A DNA stretch of 64,000 nucleotides. It comes from Afipia sp. Its GTDB lineage: Bacteria; Pseudomonadota; Alphaproteobacteria; Rhizobiales; Xanthobacteraceae. The position numbers and the translations under genes were made by a program. This document shows positions 52,998 through 61,404 of the stretch, in pieces (position 1 is the stretch's first letter; each line of letters opens with the position of its first letter). The DNA is taken from positions 52,308 to 116,307 of the forward strand of contig JANINQ010000018.1 in assembly GCA_024508675.1 (NCBI GenBank), written 5' to 3'. Under the pieces are notes generated by a model. The model was not told the origin of the DNA. It made no database searches and saw nothing but the letters and a program-made list of their open reading frames with translations.

Positions 52998-54104
52998 TTA
53001 TTCTGCGGCCTTGGCGTGTTTCGGCGAACCGGCATTTACCAGAGGCAGAACCTTCTCCGCTGTCAGGATCATGGATCTACGCCCGAGCTCGCGATCTTTC
53101 CAGTCCTTGCCGGCGTAGAGCAGTGTCCCGAATGTGCCAACTTCGTCCTGAAATGCAAGAATCTGATCGGCGACGCTGTCCGGCGTGCCGTAGATGATCA
53201 GCTTGTCGCAGATCATTTCCAGTGTCACGTCATCGTCTGGCTGATCGCGGTGGGTCTTGAAAAGCTCGATGCGGCCGTTCTTTTTCAGCTTTGTGAACAG
53301 CGAGCGATAATAGTTCACATAAGGCCCATTGGGGTTTGTCGCATAGGCCTTGGCTGTTGCCGCATCATCGGCAACGAAAACGCTCTTTGCGACCCGCCAG
53401 TTCGCCGGGTCAGCGGCCCGGCCGCCGCGCTCGCAGCCTTCGACATATTTAGGCCAATGGCTTTTCACCCATGCCGGCATCAGGAAGTTCGCCGAGATCG
53501 GATCCCAGCCACGAATAGCTGCCTCGGTCACACCCTTTGAGAATGGCGCAACAGCGGTCACAACGATTGGCGGGTGTGGACGCTGCAGCGGGCGGGGGAT
53601 GTAACCCTGACCAATCTCCTTGATCTGTGTGCGCTGCGTGGACACCGTCCAATACTTGCCCTGAAGATTGTATGGCGGCTCGCCGGACCAGATGCCGAGC
53701 ACCTGATTGATAGCTTCGAGAAACATCTCGTTACGGTTGAAGTCGAGATTGCCGAACAGTTCAGCGTCCGACAGCAGCCCGCCGGGGCTGATTCCGAAGA
53801 TCAATCGGCCATCGAGCATGTGATCGAGCATGGCGATCGTAGCTGCGATCGTTGCGGGGTGGGTATTGGGCATGTTCACGGTGCCCGTGCCGAGCTTGAT
53901 CTGTTTGGTTTCGGCTGCGATCCAGGCGAGAAACGTGATGCATGACGTGATGTTCTCGGCCTTGTCGGTGACGTGTTCGCCGACATAGGCTTCCGTGAAT
54001 CCGAGCTCATCGGCCAGCAGGAAGGCTTCGCGATCTTCCGACAGCGATTGCCGCCAATCCTTGTCCAGCGGATGGATCGGCATGGTGAAAAAGCCGAGGT
54101 TCAT
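52998..54104 (-). CDS. LLM-class flavin-dependent monooxygenase
   Basis: This 368-residue bacterial luciferase-like TIM-barrel protein shows GFFTMPIHPLDKDWRQSLSE at the start, FTEAYVGEHVTDKAENITSC, LGTGTVNMPNTHPATIAATI and DGRLIFGISPGGLLSDAELF. It uses reduced FMN and oxygen; relatives oxidise alkanals, limonene, and in the RutA case open a pyrimidine ring. It is the first gene of a three-gene operon divergent from a LysR gene across 99 nt. The flavin reductase at 49877 is the only candidate reductase in the window. Confidence 0.87.
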   Translation of the reverse strand: MNLGFFTMPIHPLDKDWRQSLSEDREAFLLADELGFTEAYVGEHVTDKAENITSCITFLAWIAAETKQIKLGTGTVNMPNTHPATIAATIAMLDHMLDGRLIFGISPGGLLSDAELFGNLDFNRNEMFLEAINQVLGIWSGEPPYNLQGKYWTVSTQRTQIKEIGQGYIPRPLQRPHPPIVVTAVAPFSKGVTEAAIRGWDPISANFLMPAWVKSHWPKYVEGCERGGRAADPANWRVAKSVFVADDAATAKAYATNPNGPYVNYYRSLFTKLKKNGRIELFKTHRDQPDDDVTLEMICDKLIIYGTPDSVADQILAFQDEVGTFGTLLYAGKDWKDRELGRRSMILTAEKVLPLVNAGSPKHAKAAE

Positions 54105-54153
54105 GGCGCGTTTCCCGTTTGTGATTGATTGACTGCAGGGTAGCGATTGCCGC

Positions 54154-54191
54154 CCATTAGAAAAATGATTATTTATACTTCATACCATTAG
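54154..54191. promoter_or_regulatory. Direct repeat CCATTAG x2 in the LysR/LLM divergent region
   Basis: CCATTAG(A/G)AA occurs at 54154 and 54185, a 31-bp offset near three helical turns, within an AT-rich stretch between the divergent LLM and LysR genes. Likely LysR binding and promoter region. Confidence 0.4.
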
Positions 54192-54203
54192 GAAACTTGA
54201 TGG

Positions 54204-55166
54204 ATGATATCCCTTCGGCAGATCAGATCGTTTGTCGCTGTGTACGAAGAGGGTTCGTTCACGGCCGCTGCCAGGCGCGAAGGCGCGACTCAATCCGGCA
54301 TCTCGCAACATCTAAAGCAGCTCGAATCGGAACTCGGTGCGGCGTTGCTGGAACGCAACGGGCGCGACGTCGAGCCGACGCTGGCCGGAAAGCTCTATTA
54401 TCGGGAATGTGTTGAAGTCCTGAAGAAGCTGGAGGCTGCGCAACAGAGTGTTGCGGTTCATCACGTTCGAGGCGCAATCCGCGTCGGGCTGATGCCGACC
54501 TTTACCAGATCGGTCCTTGCGCCTGCCTTGGACAGCTTTCTCGCTTCCGCGCCGGGCTCTGAAATCAGCATCACCGAGGCCTATTCAGGCGTGCTGACTG
54601 AGATGATTCTAAAGGGAGAACTGGATTTCGCGATTGTGCCCGCATTCGAGGGGGCAACCGGTATCGCCCATCGGCTGCTCGCTCGTGGTCGGGAGATGCT
54701 GGTCAGCGCGAAGCACGGGAAGAAGGCCAACCTCAACCCGGTGAGATTGTCGGAGCTCGGTCCATTGAAAGTGGTGTTACCGGGTCTTCAGAATACCCGT
54801 CGCCGTAACATCGAGACCTATTTCAGCGTAAACGGCGTGACCGTCGCGCAGCGGCTCGAACTGGACGCCATGATGGGTACGCTGCAATTTGTCGCATCAA
54901 GCGACTGGGTTGCTATTCTGCCATTTGTCATGATGGTTTCGGATATTGACGATGGCCAGTTCGACATTAGACCGCTTGAAGATCCGCCTTTCTATTCGGA
55001 ATTCGTTCTGATCGAACCGGCGCGCAAGGTGATGTCTCCAGCGGCTGCTTTGTTCGCTGATATTCTCAGAATGGAAGCGGAAAAGTCACGGCTGCTGTTT
55101 CAGGAATGGTTTGGCGGAAGGCGCCTTATGCAACGCAAAACTGCACGCGGAAAACGTCGGCGCTAG
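54204..55166 (+). CDS. LysR-family regulator
   Basis: This 320-residue LysR protein begins MISLRQIRSFVAVYEEGSFT with the helix-turn-helix to about residue 60 (REGATQSGISQHLKQLESEL) and an effector domain with SITEAYSGVLTEMILKGELD. The tail is unusually basic (RRLMQRKTARGKRRR). It is divergent from the LLM-monooxygenase operon and upstream, in the same direction, of the molybdenum hydroxylase genes, so it could regulate either or both. Confidence 0.9.
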   Translation: MISLRQIRSFVAVYEEGSFTAAARREGATQSGISQHLKQLESELGAALLERNGRDVEPTLAGKLYYRECVEVLKKLEAAQQSVAVHHVRGAIRVGLMPTFTRSVLAPALDSFLASAPGSEISITEAYSGVLTEMILKGELDFAIVPAFEGATGIAHRLLARGREMLVSAKHGKKANLNPVRLSELGPLKVVLPGLQNTRRRNIETYFSVNGVTVAQRLELDAMMGTLQFVASSDWVAILPFVMMVSDIDDGQFDIRPLEDPPFYSEFVLIEPARKVMSPAAALFADILRMEAEKSRLLFQEWFGGRRLMQRKTARGKRRR

Positions 55167-55237
55167 ATTTGTGCAGCGCGAAAATTCTCGTGGCGAACTT
55201 TCACAAGCCACAATTCTTTAACCGTCACTTTGTCTTG

Positions 55238-55262
55238 TCCGTGTGCGTGACGGCGCACCGGA
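55238..55262 (+). terminator. Hairpin after the LysR gene
   Basis: TCCGTGTGCG pairs with CGCACCGGA across TGACGG (9 bp with one bulged T), 72 nt after the LysR stop, without a T-run. Weak terminator candidate. Confidence 0.3.
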
Positions 55263-55318
55263 TCGCTTCAAACAGCCGCAGTTATTGAGCCGGTGCGACA
55301 TCTGGCGCATGATCACGT

Positions 55319-55336
55319 AATAATCGTTCGATAAAC
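55319..55336. promoter_or_regulatory. 18-bp operator, site 3 of 3 (AATAATC-GTTC-GATAAAC)
   Basis: The site shares ATCG and GATAAA at identical spacing with the sites at 48073 and 63901. It lies 83 nt before the FAD subunit gene of the molybdenum hydroxylase. The left arm is less conserved than in the other two copies. Confidence 0.55.
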
Positions 55337-55419
55337 AACGCTTGACCTTTGCGGTACGGCACCGTCTAATCAAGCTCGAAGCCCATCATCATAAAATGAG
55401 GCGAGGGGAGGTTGCCGGA

Positions 55420-56301
55420 ATGAAAGCTTCGGCTTTCAGCTATACGCGTGCTTCGAGCGTCGTTGACGCATTGGAGTTGCTTGCCCGGCATGGCGATCAG
55501 GCAAAGGTTCTGTCCGGCGGTCAGAGTCTGATGCCGGCCTTGAATCTCAGACTGTCCGCTCCGGATTTGCTGATCGACATCGGCGCTATCCCTGAATTGC
55601 GCGGAGTGACCGTTGCGGATGGTGTTCTCCGGATCGGTGCTCTGACTCGGCATGTCGATGTATTGATGTCGGCTCACATTGCAAAGCATGCACCGCTCCT
55701 GACCGAAGCGATCGCGCACGTGGCTCACCCTGCAATTCGCAACAGGGGTACGTTCGGCGGCAGCCTTGCGCATGCCGATCCGGCATCGGAACTTCCGGCA
55801 TGCGTCATTGCGCTCGATGCGGACATCATCGTACGCAGCAAGGATGGCGAGCGCCGCATTCGGGCCGCAGACTTCTTCACCGGCATTTACGAGACAAAAC
55901 TGACTCCGGAAGATTTGCTGGTTGCGGTGGAAATTCCGGTCGCAGAACCCAATGCAGTCCATTTCTTCCACGAGTACGCTCGCCGCAAGGGTGACTATGC
56001 CATCGTCGGCCTCGCAGCATCCGGCATTCGCGAGGGCGATATGCTGACGAATCTGCGGCTCGGTTATTTCGCTGTCGGCGAGAAGGCGACGCTTGTTGAC
56101 GCCTCAAGATTTTTGATCGGGCGGTCTGTCACCGCAGCCGTCCTGGCGGAAGCTCAGGTTGCGCTCAATGCGGAGCTCGATCCGCAGGAAGATCAGCAGG
56201 CCACAGCCGAAATGCGCCGTTATCTTGCGCGTCAGTTGTTGGCGCAATGTGTTTCGAAACTGCTCGGGCGCCCGGATCTCGAAGCGAGGGTGCTTGCGTG
56301 A
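55420..56301 (+). CDS. Molybdenum hydroxylase FAD-binding (medium) subunit
   Basis: This 293-residue CoxM/XdhB-type subunit has FAD motifs LSGGQSLMPALNLRL and NRGTFGGSLAHADPASELPA and the C-terminal CO dehydrogenase flavoprotein domain. It takes electrons from the iron-sulfur subunit and passes them to an acceptor. ATG at 55420 follows GAGGGGAGG; a longer frame from 55342 lies over the operator and ribosome site. Its stop overlaps the GTG of the next gene by 3 nt. Confidence 0.9.
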   Translation: MKASAFSYTRASSVVDALELLARHGDQAKVLSGGQSLMPALNLRLSAPDLLIDIGAIPELRGVTVADGVLRIGALTRHVDVLMSAHIAKHAPLLTEAIAHVAHPAIRNRGTFGGSLAHADPASELPACVIALDADIIVRSKDGERRIRAADFFTGIYETKLTPEDLLVAVEIPVAEPNAVHFFHEYARRKGDYAIVGLAASGIREGDMLTNLRLGYFAVGEKATLVDASRFLIGRSVTAAVLAEAQVALNAELDPQEDQQATAEMRRYLARQLLAQCVSKLLGRPDLEARVLA

Positions 56302-56780
56302 GTGATCCGACTTCCATCTCCTTGACCGTCAATGGTGAGCGCATTTCCGCGCAAGTCCTGCCGCGTCTGAACCTTGCGGACTTCCTGCGCGAGCATCTTG
56401 GTCTGACGGGTACACATGTCGGCTGTGAACATGGCGTCTGCGGCGCCTGCACGGTGCGCGTCAACGGAGACATTATTCGTGCGTGTCTGCTGCTTGCGGT
56501 TCAGGCCGACGGCTCATCTGTGCAAACGATCGAGGGTCTCTCGGACAGCGGTGAAGTTTCCGATCTGCAGGAAGCTTTCCGACAGCGGAACGCTCTTCAA
56601 TGCGGGTATTGCACTCCGGGCATGCTAATGGCCGCGCAGGATATCCTGATCCATGAACCGCATGCGGATCGCGAGCAGATTCGTGAGCACCTGTCCGGAA
56701 ATTACTGCCGCTGCACCGGCTATCACGCGATCGTCGATGCGGTTCAGGCAACAGCACGTGCGCGTTCGGAGCAGGCGTGA
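56298..56780 (+). CDS. Molybdenum hydroxylase [2Fe-2S] (small) subunit
   Basis: This 160-residue subunit has a plant-type [2Fe-2S] domain with Cys43, Cys48, Cys51 and Cys63 (GCEHGVCGACTVRVNGD) and a helical second cluster domain with Cys102, Cys105, Cys137 and Cys139 (LQCGYCTPGML, NYCRCTGYH). It links the molybdenum and FAD subunits. The GTG at 56298 overlaps the preceding stop (GTGA); the same overlap repeats at its 3-prime end with the large subunit, so the three are tightly coupled. Confidence 0.92.
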   Translation: MSDPTSISLTVNGERISAQVLPRLNLADFLREHLGLTGTHVGCEHGVCGACTVRVNGDIIRACLLLAVQADGSSVQTIEGLSDSGEVSDLQEAFRQRNALQCGYCTPGMLMAAQDILIHEPHADREQIREHLSGNYCRCTGYHAIVDAVQATARARSEQA

Positions 56781-59173
56781 TGGACGGCAGGGCTGACAAT
56801 AAATCAGGGCTTTCGGTACTGGATCGCCCAAATTCCTATATCGGGAAGACGGTGCCGCGCCCGAACCTCGACCGGCTCATGCAGGGGCGTGGCCAGTATG
56901 TGAGCGATATGGCGCTGCCGCGCATGGCGCACGCTGTCTTTTTGCGGTCGCCTTATGCGCATGCAAAAATTCTGAGCATCGATGCAACTGCGGCGAAGGC
57001 TATGCCCGGTGTCATTGCCGTGGTGACTGGTGCAGAGCTGGCGAAAGTCATCACGCCATGGGTCGGCGTGTTGTCGCATCTCAAGGGTCTCAAGTCTGCG
57101 CCGCAGCACGCAATTGCAGTAGATCGTGCATGCTGGCAGGGCGAAGCCGTTGCCGCGATTATCGCGACCAGCCGCGCGCTTGCCGAGGACGCAGCCGAAG
57201 CGGTGTCGGTGGATTACGAGGAACTCGTTCCGGTCACCGATATGCGCACGGCGCTCGATCCCGATACTCCGGTGATCCATTCGGTGTTGGGTGACAATCT
57301 GGCTTTCGAGCGCAATCTCGATGCCGGTGCTGTGGATCAGGCTTTCAAGGATTCGGACGAGGTTGTTGAGGCTGAGTTCGTGTTCGGTCGCCATACCGGC
57401 GTTACGCTTGAGCCGCGCGCTGTTCTCGCAGACTGGAATCCCGGCGACGAGCGCCTGACTGTCTATCTCGGCACGCAGGCACCGCATATGGTGCAGAATA
57501 TCGCGGCACTTCATCTTGGCCTTGATGAGGCGCAGGTGCGTGTGGTGTGCAAGGACGTCGGCGGCTCGTTCGGCATCAAGGTGCACATTTATGCGGATGA
57601 GATGGCGACCATGGCGCTGTCGAAGCTGCTGCGCCGTCCCATCAAGTTCGTTGCAGATCGGGTCGAGAGCTTCAACACCGATATTCATGCGCGCGATCAT
57701 ATCTGCAAGGCTCGCATCGGTGTCGGCAGGGACGGCACGATCAACGCGTTTGAAATCGACGACATGACGGCCATTGGCCCGTACTCGATGTATCCCCGCA
57801 CCAGCGCTATCGAGGCGAACCAGGTCGTCAATCTGGTCGGCGGTCCCTATACAACGCAAAATTACCGCGCGCGGACCCGCGTTGTGTTCCAGAACAAGAA
57901 CGTCACCTGCCAGTATCGCGGCGTGGGACATCCCATTGCGTGCTCGATCACTGAAGGGCTGGTCGATCTCGCTGCACAGCGGATCGGGATGGACCCGGTC
58001 GACATCCGCCGCCGTAACCTCATTCGCGATGATGCCTATCCCTGCGGATCGCCGTCCGGTCTGAAGTTCGAAGCGCTCTCGCATCATGCATCGCTCGACA
58101 AGCTGATCGCGATGATGAACTACGATGCGTTGCGCGCCGAACAGGTTGAGCTGCGAAAGAAGGGGATTTATCGCGGCATTGGCATCGCGAGTTTCATCGA
58201 GGTGACCAATCCCAGTGCGGCGTTTTATGGCGTCGGCGGCGCGCGGATTTCGTCGCAGGATGGTGTTGCTGTGCGCCTGGACGCGACCGGCCGGGTGATT
58301 TGCCAGACCAGCATCACGGAGCAGGGGCAGGGATCTGAGTCCCTCACCGCACAGATTGTCGGCAGCGTGCTTGGCGTGTCGATGGAGCGCGTTCGCGTGA
58401 TCTTGGGTGACACGGACAATACGCCCTATGGCGGTGGCACCTGGGCTTCGCGCGGGGCCGGCATCGGCGGCGAAGCCGCGCTGCAGGCGGCGAAGGTGCT
58501 GCGCAAAAACGTTCTGGATGTCGCGTCCGCCATCCTTCAGGCCAAGCCGGATGATCTCGATATCGTCAACAACGCCGTGGTCGATATTGCGGACGGGCAG
58601 CCTCGCATTGAGTTGCACGAGCTGGCTCGCGTTGTTTACTTCCGGCCGGATACGCTACCGCCGGGAATTCAGCCTGAATTGATGGCAACCCGCCATTTTG
58701 TGCCGCGCGATTATCCATTCGCGTTCACCAATGGCGTGCAGGCCTCCTGGCTGGAAGTCGATCCTCAGACGGGCTTCATCAAGCTGCTCAGGCATTGGGT
58801 GGTTGAAGACTGTGGCACCATTATCAATCCTCAACTGGTGGATGAGCAAATTCGCGGCGGTGTGGTTCAGGGTCTTGGCGCGGCTCTTTACGAGCATTGC
58901 ATTTACGATGAGCGGGGACAGCTCACCAACGCCAACATGGCGGACTATCTGGTGCCGATGGCGGGCGAGATGCCGGACATCGATGTTGGGCACATCGTTT
59001 CGCCGACGCAGGACGGCGAACTCGGCGCCAAAGGGGCGGGTGAAGCAGGAACGGCTGCGGCTGCAGCTGTTGTCGCCAACGCCGTGAATGACGCCCTTTC
59101 ACCGTTCAATGTCACGATCACGGAAATTCCGCTGACCCCAAAGGTCATTCTTACTGCTCTCGGACGCATCTGA
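56780..59173 (+). CDS. Molybdenum hydroxylase large (catalytic) subunit
   Basis: This 797-residue xanthine oxidase-family subunit binds the molybdopterin cytosine dinucleotide cofactor. GGSFGIKVHIYADEMATMAL is a cofactor loop; the active-site loop reads CQYRGVGHPIA (Gln378-Tyr-Arg-Gly), and Glu755 in AGEAGTAAAAA is the catalytic base. The AYRCSFR loop of true CO dehydrogenase is absent, so it is not form I CODH. Relatives hydroxylate N-heterocycles, aldehydes or aromatic acids. Followed 26 nt later by an ABC transporter that may import its substrate. Confidence 0.92.
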   Translation: MDGRADNKSGLSVLDRPNSYIGKTVPRPNLDRLMQGRGQYVSDMALPRMAHAVFLRSPYAHAKILSIDATAAKAMPGVIAVVTGAELAKVITPWVGVLSHLKGLKSAPQHAIAVDRACWQGEAVAAIIATSRALAEDAAEAVSVDYEELVPVTDMRTALDPDTPVIHSVLGDNLAFERNLDAGAVDQAFKDSDEVVEAEFVFGRHTGVTLEPRAVLADWNPGDERLTVYLGTQAPHMVQNIAALHLGLDEAQVRVVCKDVGGSFGIKVHIYADEMATMALSKLLRRPIKFVADRVESFNTDIHARDHICKARIGVGRDGTINAFEIDDMTAIGPYSMYPRTSAIEANQVVNLVGGPYTTQNYRARTRVVFQNKNVTCQYRGVGHPIACSITEGLVDLAAQRIGMDPVDIRRRNLIRDDAYPCGSPSGLKFEALSHHASLDKLIAMMNYDALRAEQVELRKKGIYRGIGIASFIEVTNPSAAFYGVGGARISSQDGVAVRLDATGRVICQTSITEQGQGSESLTAQIVGSVLGVSMERVRVILGDTDNTPYGGGTWASRGAGIGGEAALQAAKVLRKNVLDVASAILQAKPDDLDIVNNAVVDIADGQPRIELHELARVVYFRPDTLPPGIQPELMATRHFVPRDYPFAFTNGVQASWLEVDPQTGFIKLLRHWVVEDCGTIINPQLVDEQIRGGVVQGLGAALYEHCIYDERGQLTNANMADYLVPMAGEMPDIDVGHIVSPTQDGELGAKGAGEAGTAAAAAVVANAVNDALSPFNVTITEIPLTPKVILTALGRI

Positions 59174-59199
59174 TCATCAAGAAAAACTCGGAGGAATAC

Positions 59200-60447
59200 A
59201 TGGCAAAGAAGACAACTAACTCCATCTCTCGCCGCCGCCTGCTGACGACCGCAGGTGCGGGAGCGATGCTGGCGGCGTCGCCGTTCCGCATTAATCTGCT
59301 GCAGGCGCAGGAAGCGACCATCAAGGTCGGCTTTCCTGTTCCGCTGACTGGCCCGTATGGTACCGAAGCGCAGGATCAGGTCCGCGCCGCTGAAGTCGCG
59401 ATTGCCGAGTTCAACGAAGGTGGTGGTCTCAACGGACGCAAGGCCGAACTGCTCGTCCGCGACGACAAGCTCAATCCTGGTGAGGCTGCAACCCGCACGC
59501 TCGAACTGATCGAAAAGGAAAAAGTCAACTTCATCGTCGGAAGCTTGTCGGCGTCGGTTCAGCTCGCGGTGAACAACGTCACCAAGGAGCGCGGCATCAT
59601 CTACAATTCGATCAGCCAGTCTGACGAAATCAACGAAGCCAAGGATTTCAGCAAGTATACCTTCCATGAAGCGCTCACGCCGCACCTGACTGCGGGCGCT
59701 GTTGGCCGCTATGCGTTCCCGAAGTTCGGCAAGAAGGTTGCGTTCCTCACGGCTGACTACGCCTACGGCCACGAAATGGTCCGCGGCTTCCAGGAAGCTG
59801 GCAAGGCTTTTGGAATTGAGAGCCTTGTCGATATTCGCCATCCGCTCGGCACCACGGATTTCTCGGCTCTGCTGCCGCGTATCCAGGCGCTGAAGCCGGA
59901 CATTCTCGTCATCAGCAACTTCGGCCGCGATCAGCAGATCGCGCTGAAGCAGGCGACCGATTTCGGCATGAAGAAGAGCATGAAGATCGTCGCTCCGATC
60001 CTGCTTTACACCGGCCGCATCGCTGCCGGCGCTCAAGCTTTCGACGGCGTGATCGGCGGTACGTCCTATTACTGGGGTATCGAGGACAAGGTGGCGTCGG
60101 CCAAGGCGTTCAACGATCGTTTCCGCAAGATGCACGGCGGGAAGGTTCCGTCGGATTACGGCGCGCTCGGCTATGCCGGCGTCAAGACGCTGCTGATGGG
60201 AGCCAAGGCTGCCGGGACTCTCGATGCCGACAAGGTCATCGCTGCTGTGGAAGCGCTGAAGTACGACTACTACAAGGGTCCGGAATACTATCGCAAATGC
60301 GATCACCAGGCCGTGCAGTCAGTTCTCATCATTGAATCCAAGTCGGCGCCGCAGAAGGGCGATGCCGACGTCTTCAATGTGGTTGCGACCGAAGAGCCCA
60401 ACGAGAAGAACCTGCGCACATGTGAAGCGCTGGGCCACAAGTCCTGA
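59200..60447 (+). CDS. Liv-type ABC transporter periplasmic binding protein, second system
   Basis: This 415-residue binding protein has a Tat signal (Arg11-Arg12-Arg13 in SISRRRLLTTAG; cleavage near LQA-Q at about residue 36). The mature protein starts IKVGFPVPLTGPYGTEAQDQ and includes LTADYAYGHEMV, like the binding protein at 36313, to which it is related but clearly different in the middle. ATG at 59200 follows GGAGGA. A terminator-like hairpin follows before the permease gene. An aromatic or heterocyclic acid is the likely ligand given the operon. Confidence 0.9.
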   Translation: MAKKTTNSISRRRLLTTAGAGAMLAASPFRINLLQAQEATIKVGFPVPLTGPYGTEAQDQVRAAEVAIAEFNEGGGLNGRKAELLVRDDKLNPGEAATRTLELIEKEKVNFIVGSLSASVQLAVNNVTKERGIIYNSISQSDEINEAKDFSKYTFHEALTPHLTAGAVGRYAFPKFGKKVAFLTADYAYGHEMVRGFQEAGKAFGIESLVDIRHPLGTTDFSALLPRIQALKPDILVISNFGRDQQIALKQATDFGMKKSMKIVAPILLYTGRIAAGAQAFDGVIGGTSYYWGIEDKVASAKAFNDRFRKMHGGKVPSDYGALGYAGVKTLLMGAKAAGTLDADKVIAAVEALKYDYYKGPEYYRKCDHQAVQSVLIIESKSAPQKGDADVFNVVATEEPNEKNLRTCEALGHKS

Positions 60448-60462
60448 ACCAACTCAACTAAC

Positions 60463-60491
60463 GGGCGCGCGTCCATTATGGGCGCGCGTCT
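60463..60491 (+). terminator. Intercistronic terminator after the second binding-protein gene
   Basis: A GC-rich stem of about 10-12 bp, with a few G-T pairs, folds the GGGCGCGCGTCC and GGGCGCGCGTC segments around ATTAT, ending in CTTTTC. It sits between binding protein and permease, as at 37580 in the other Liv-type operon. Confidence 0.75.
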
Positions 60492-60506
60492 TTTCTGGAG
60501 ATACCC

Positions 60507-61391
60507 ATGGCCGGTTTGAGTTTCGATCTGATCGCGTTGCAATTGTTCACCGGTCTGGCGCTCGGCGCGATTTATGTGCTGTTCGCTATCGGGCTGTCGT
60601 TGATCTTCGGCATGTTGACCGTTGTGAACTTCGCACACGGCGCTTTCTATATGGTCGGCGCTTATGTCGGGCTGTTCCTTCTTTCGCTGGGTGGGAATTT
60701 CTGGCTGTGCCTCGTCGCGGTTCCGTTGATCGTCGGCACGGTCGGCCTTGTTGTGGAGCGATTCCTGATCCGGCCGCTTTATGGCCGCGGTATCGATTAT
60801 CCGCTGCTTCTGACGTTCGGCCTCAGCTACGTCATGGTCGAACTCGTCCGTATTGCCTTCGGCAAGAGCGGCTATCCTTTCGACACGCCGGAAATTCTGC
60901 AGGGTGCAGTTAATATCGGTGTCGGTTACTTCCCGCTCTATCGCCTGTTCATCATCGGTGTTGCGGCGGCGGTTCTTCTCGGCCTCTGGCTCTTCCTGGA
61001 GCGTACCAGCTTCGGCCTCATCATTCGCGCGGGTGCACGTGATCCCCAGATTGTGCGCGTGCTCGGCGTCAATGTCTCGCGGGTCTGGCTGTTCGTGTTC
61101 GGTATCGGTTCTGGAATTGCCGCGCTGGCGGGACTTCTCGCTGCGCCGCTGCAGGGCGTGATTCCGGAAATGGGATCGACCATCCTGGCCGAGGCCTTCG
61201 TCGTGACGGTTGTCGGTGGCATGGGCTCGATCGGCGGCGCGGTCATCGCAGGCCTTCTGGTGGGCGTGGTGGTCAGCATGACATCGCTGTTCGCGCCCGA
61301 GATGGCCAAGGTTTCGATTTTTGCTTTGATGGCAATTGTTCTTCTTGTCCGTCCGCAAGGCTTCTTCGGCCGCGCCGGGCTCATGAGCTAA
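60507..61391 (+). CDS. Liv-type ABC permease (LivH-like), second system
   Basis: This 294-residue LivH-family permease has about eight spans; ALGAIYVLFAIGLSLIFGML, TVVNFAHGAFYMVGAYVGLF and FVVTVVGGMGSIGGAVIAGL are typical. ATG at 60507 follows GGAGATACCC. It partners with the LivM-like protein encoded 13 nt downstream. Confidence 0.92.
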   Translation: MAGLSFDLIALQLFTGLALGAIYVLFAIGLSLIFGMLTVVNFAHGAFYMVGAYVGLFLLSLGGNFWLCLVAVPLIVGTVGLVVERFLIRPLYGRGIDYPLLLTFGLSYVMVELVRIAFGKSGYPFDTPEILQGAVNIGVGYFPLYRLFIIGVAAAVLLGLWLFLERTSFGLIIRAGARDPQIVRVLGVNVSRVWLFVFGIGSGIAALAGLLAAPLQGVIPEMGSTILAEAFVVTVVGGMGSIGGAVIAGLLVGVVVSMTSLFAPEMAKVSIFALMAIVLLVRPQGFFGRAGLMS

Positions 61392-61404
61392 GGCGACCAG
61401 AATC

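Noticed and set aside
56804..58618. 604-codon minus-strand frame opposite the Mo hydroxylase large subunit
   Set aside because: It is antisense to a gene with clear motifs and has no domain of its own.
55420..59173. Aerobic CO dehydrogenase (coxMSL)
   Set aside because: Subunit order fits, but the active-site loop lacks the AYRCSFR signature of form I CO dehydrogenase, and the surroundings are catabolic.
60463..60490. Direct repeat of GGGCGCGCGTC as a mobile-element target duplication
   Set aside because: The two copies fold on each other into a terminator stem with a T-run, and no insertion lies between them.
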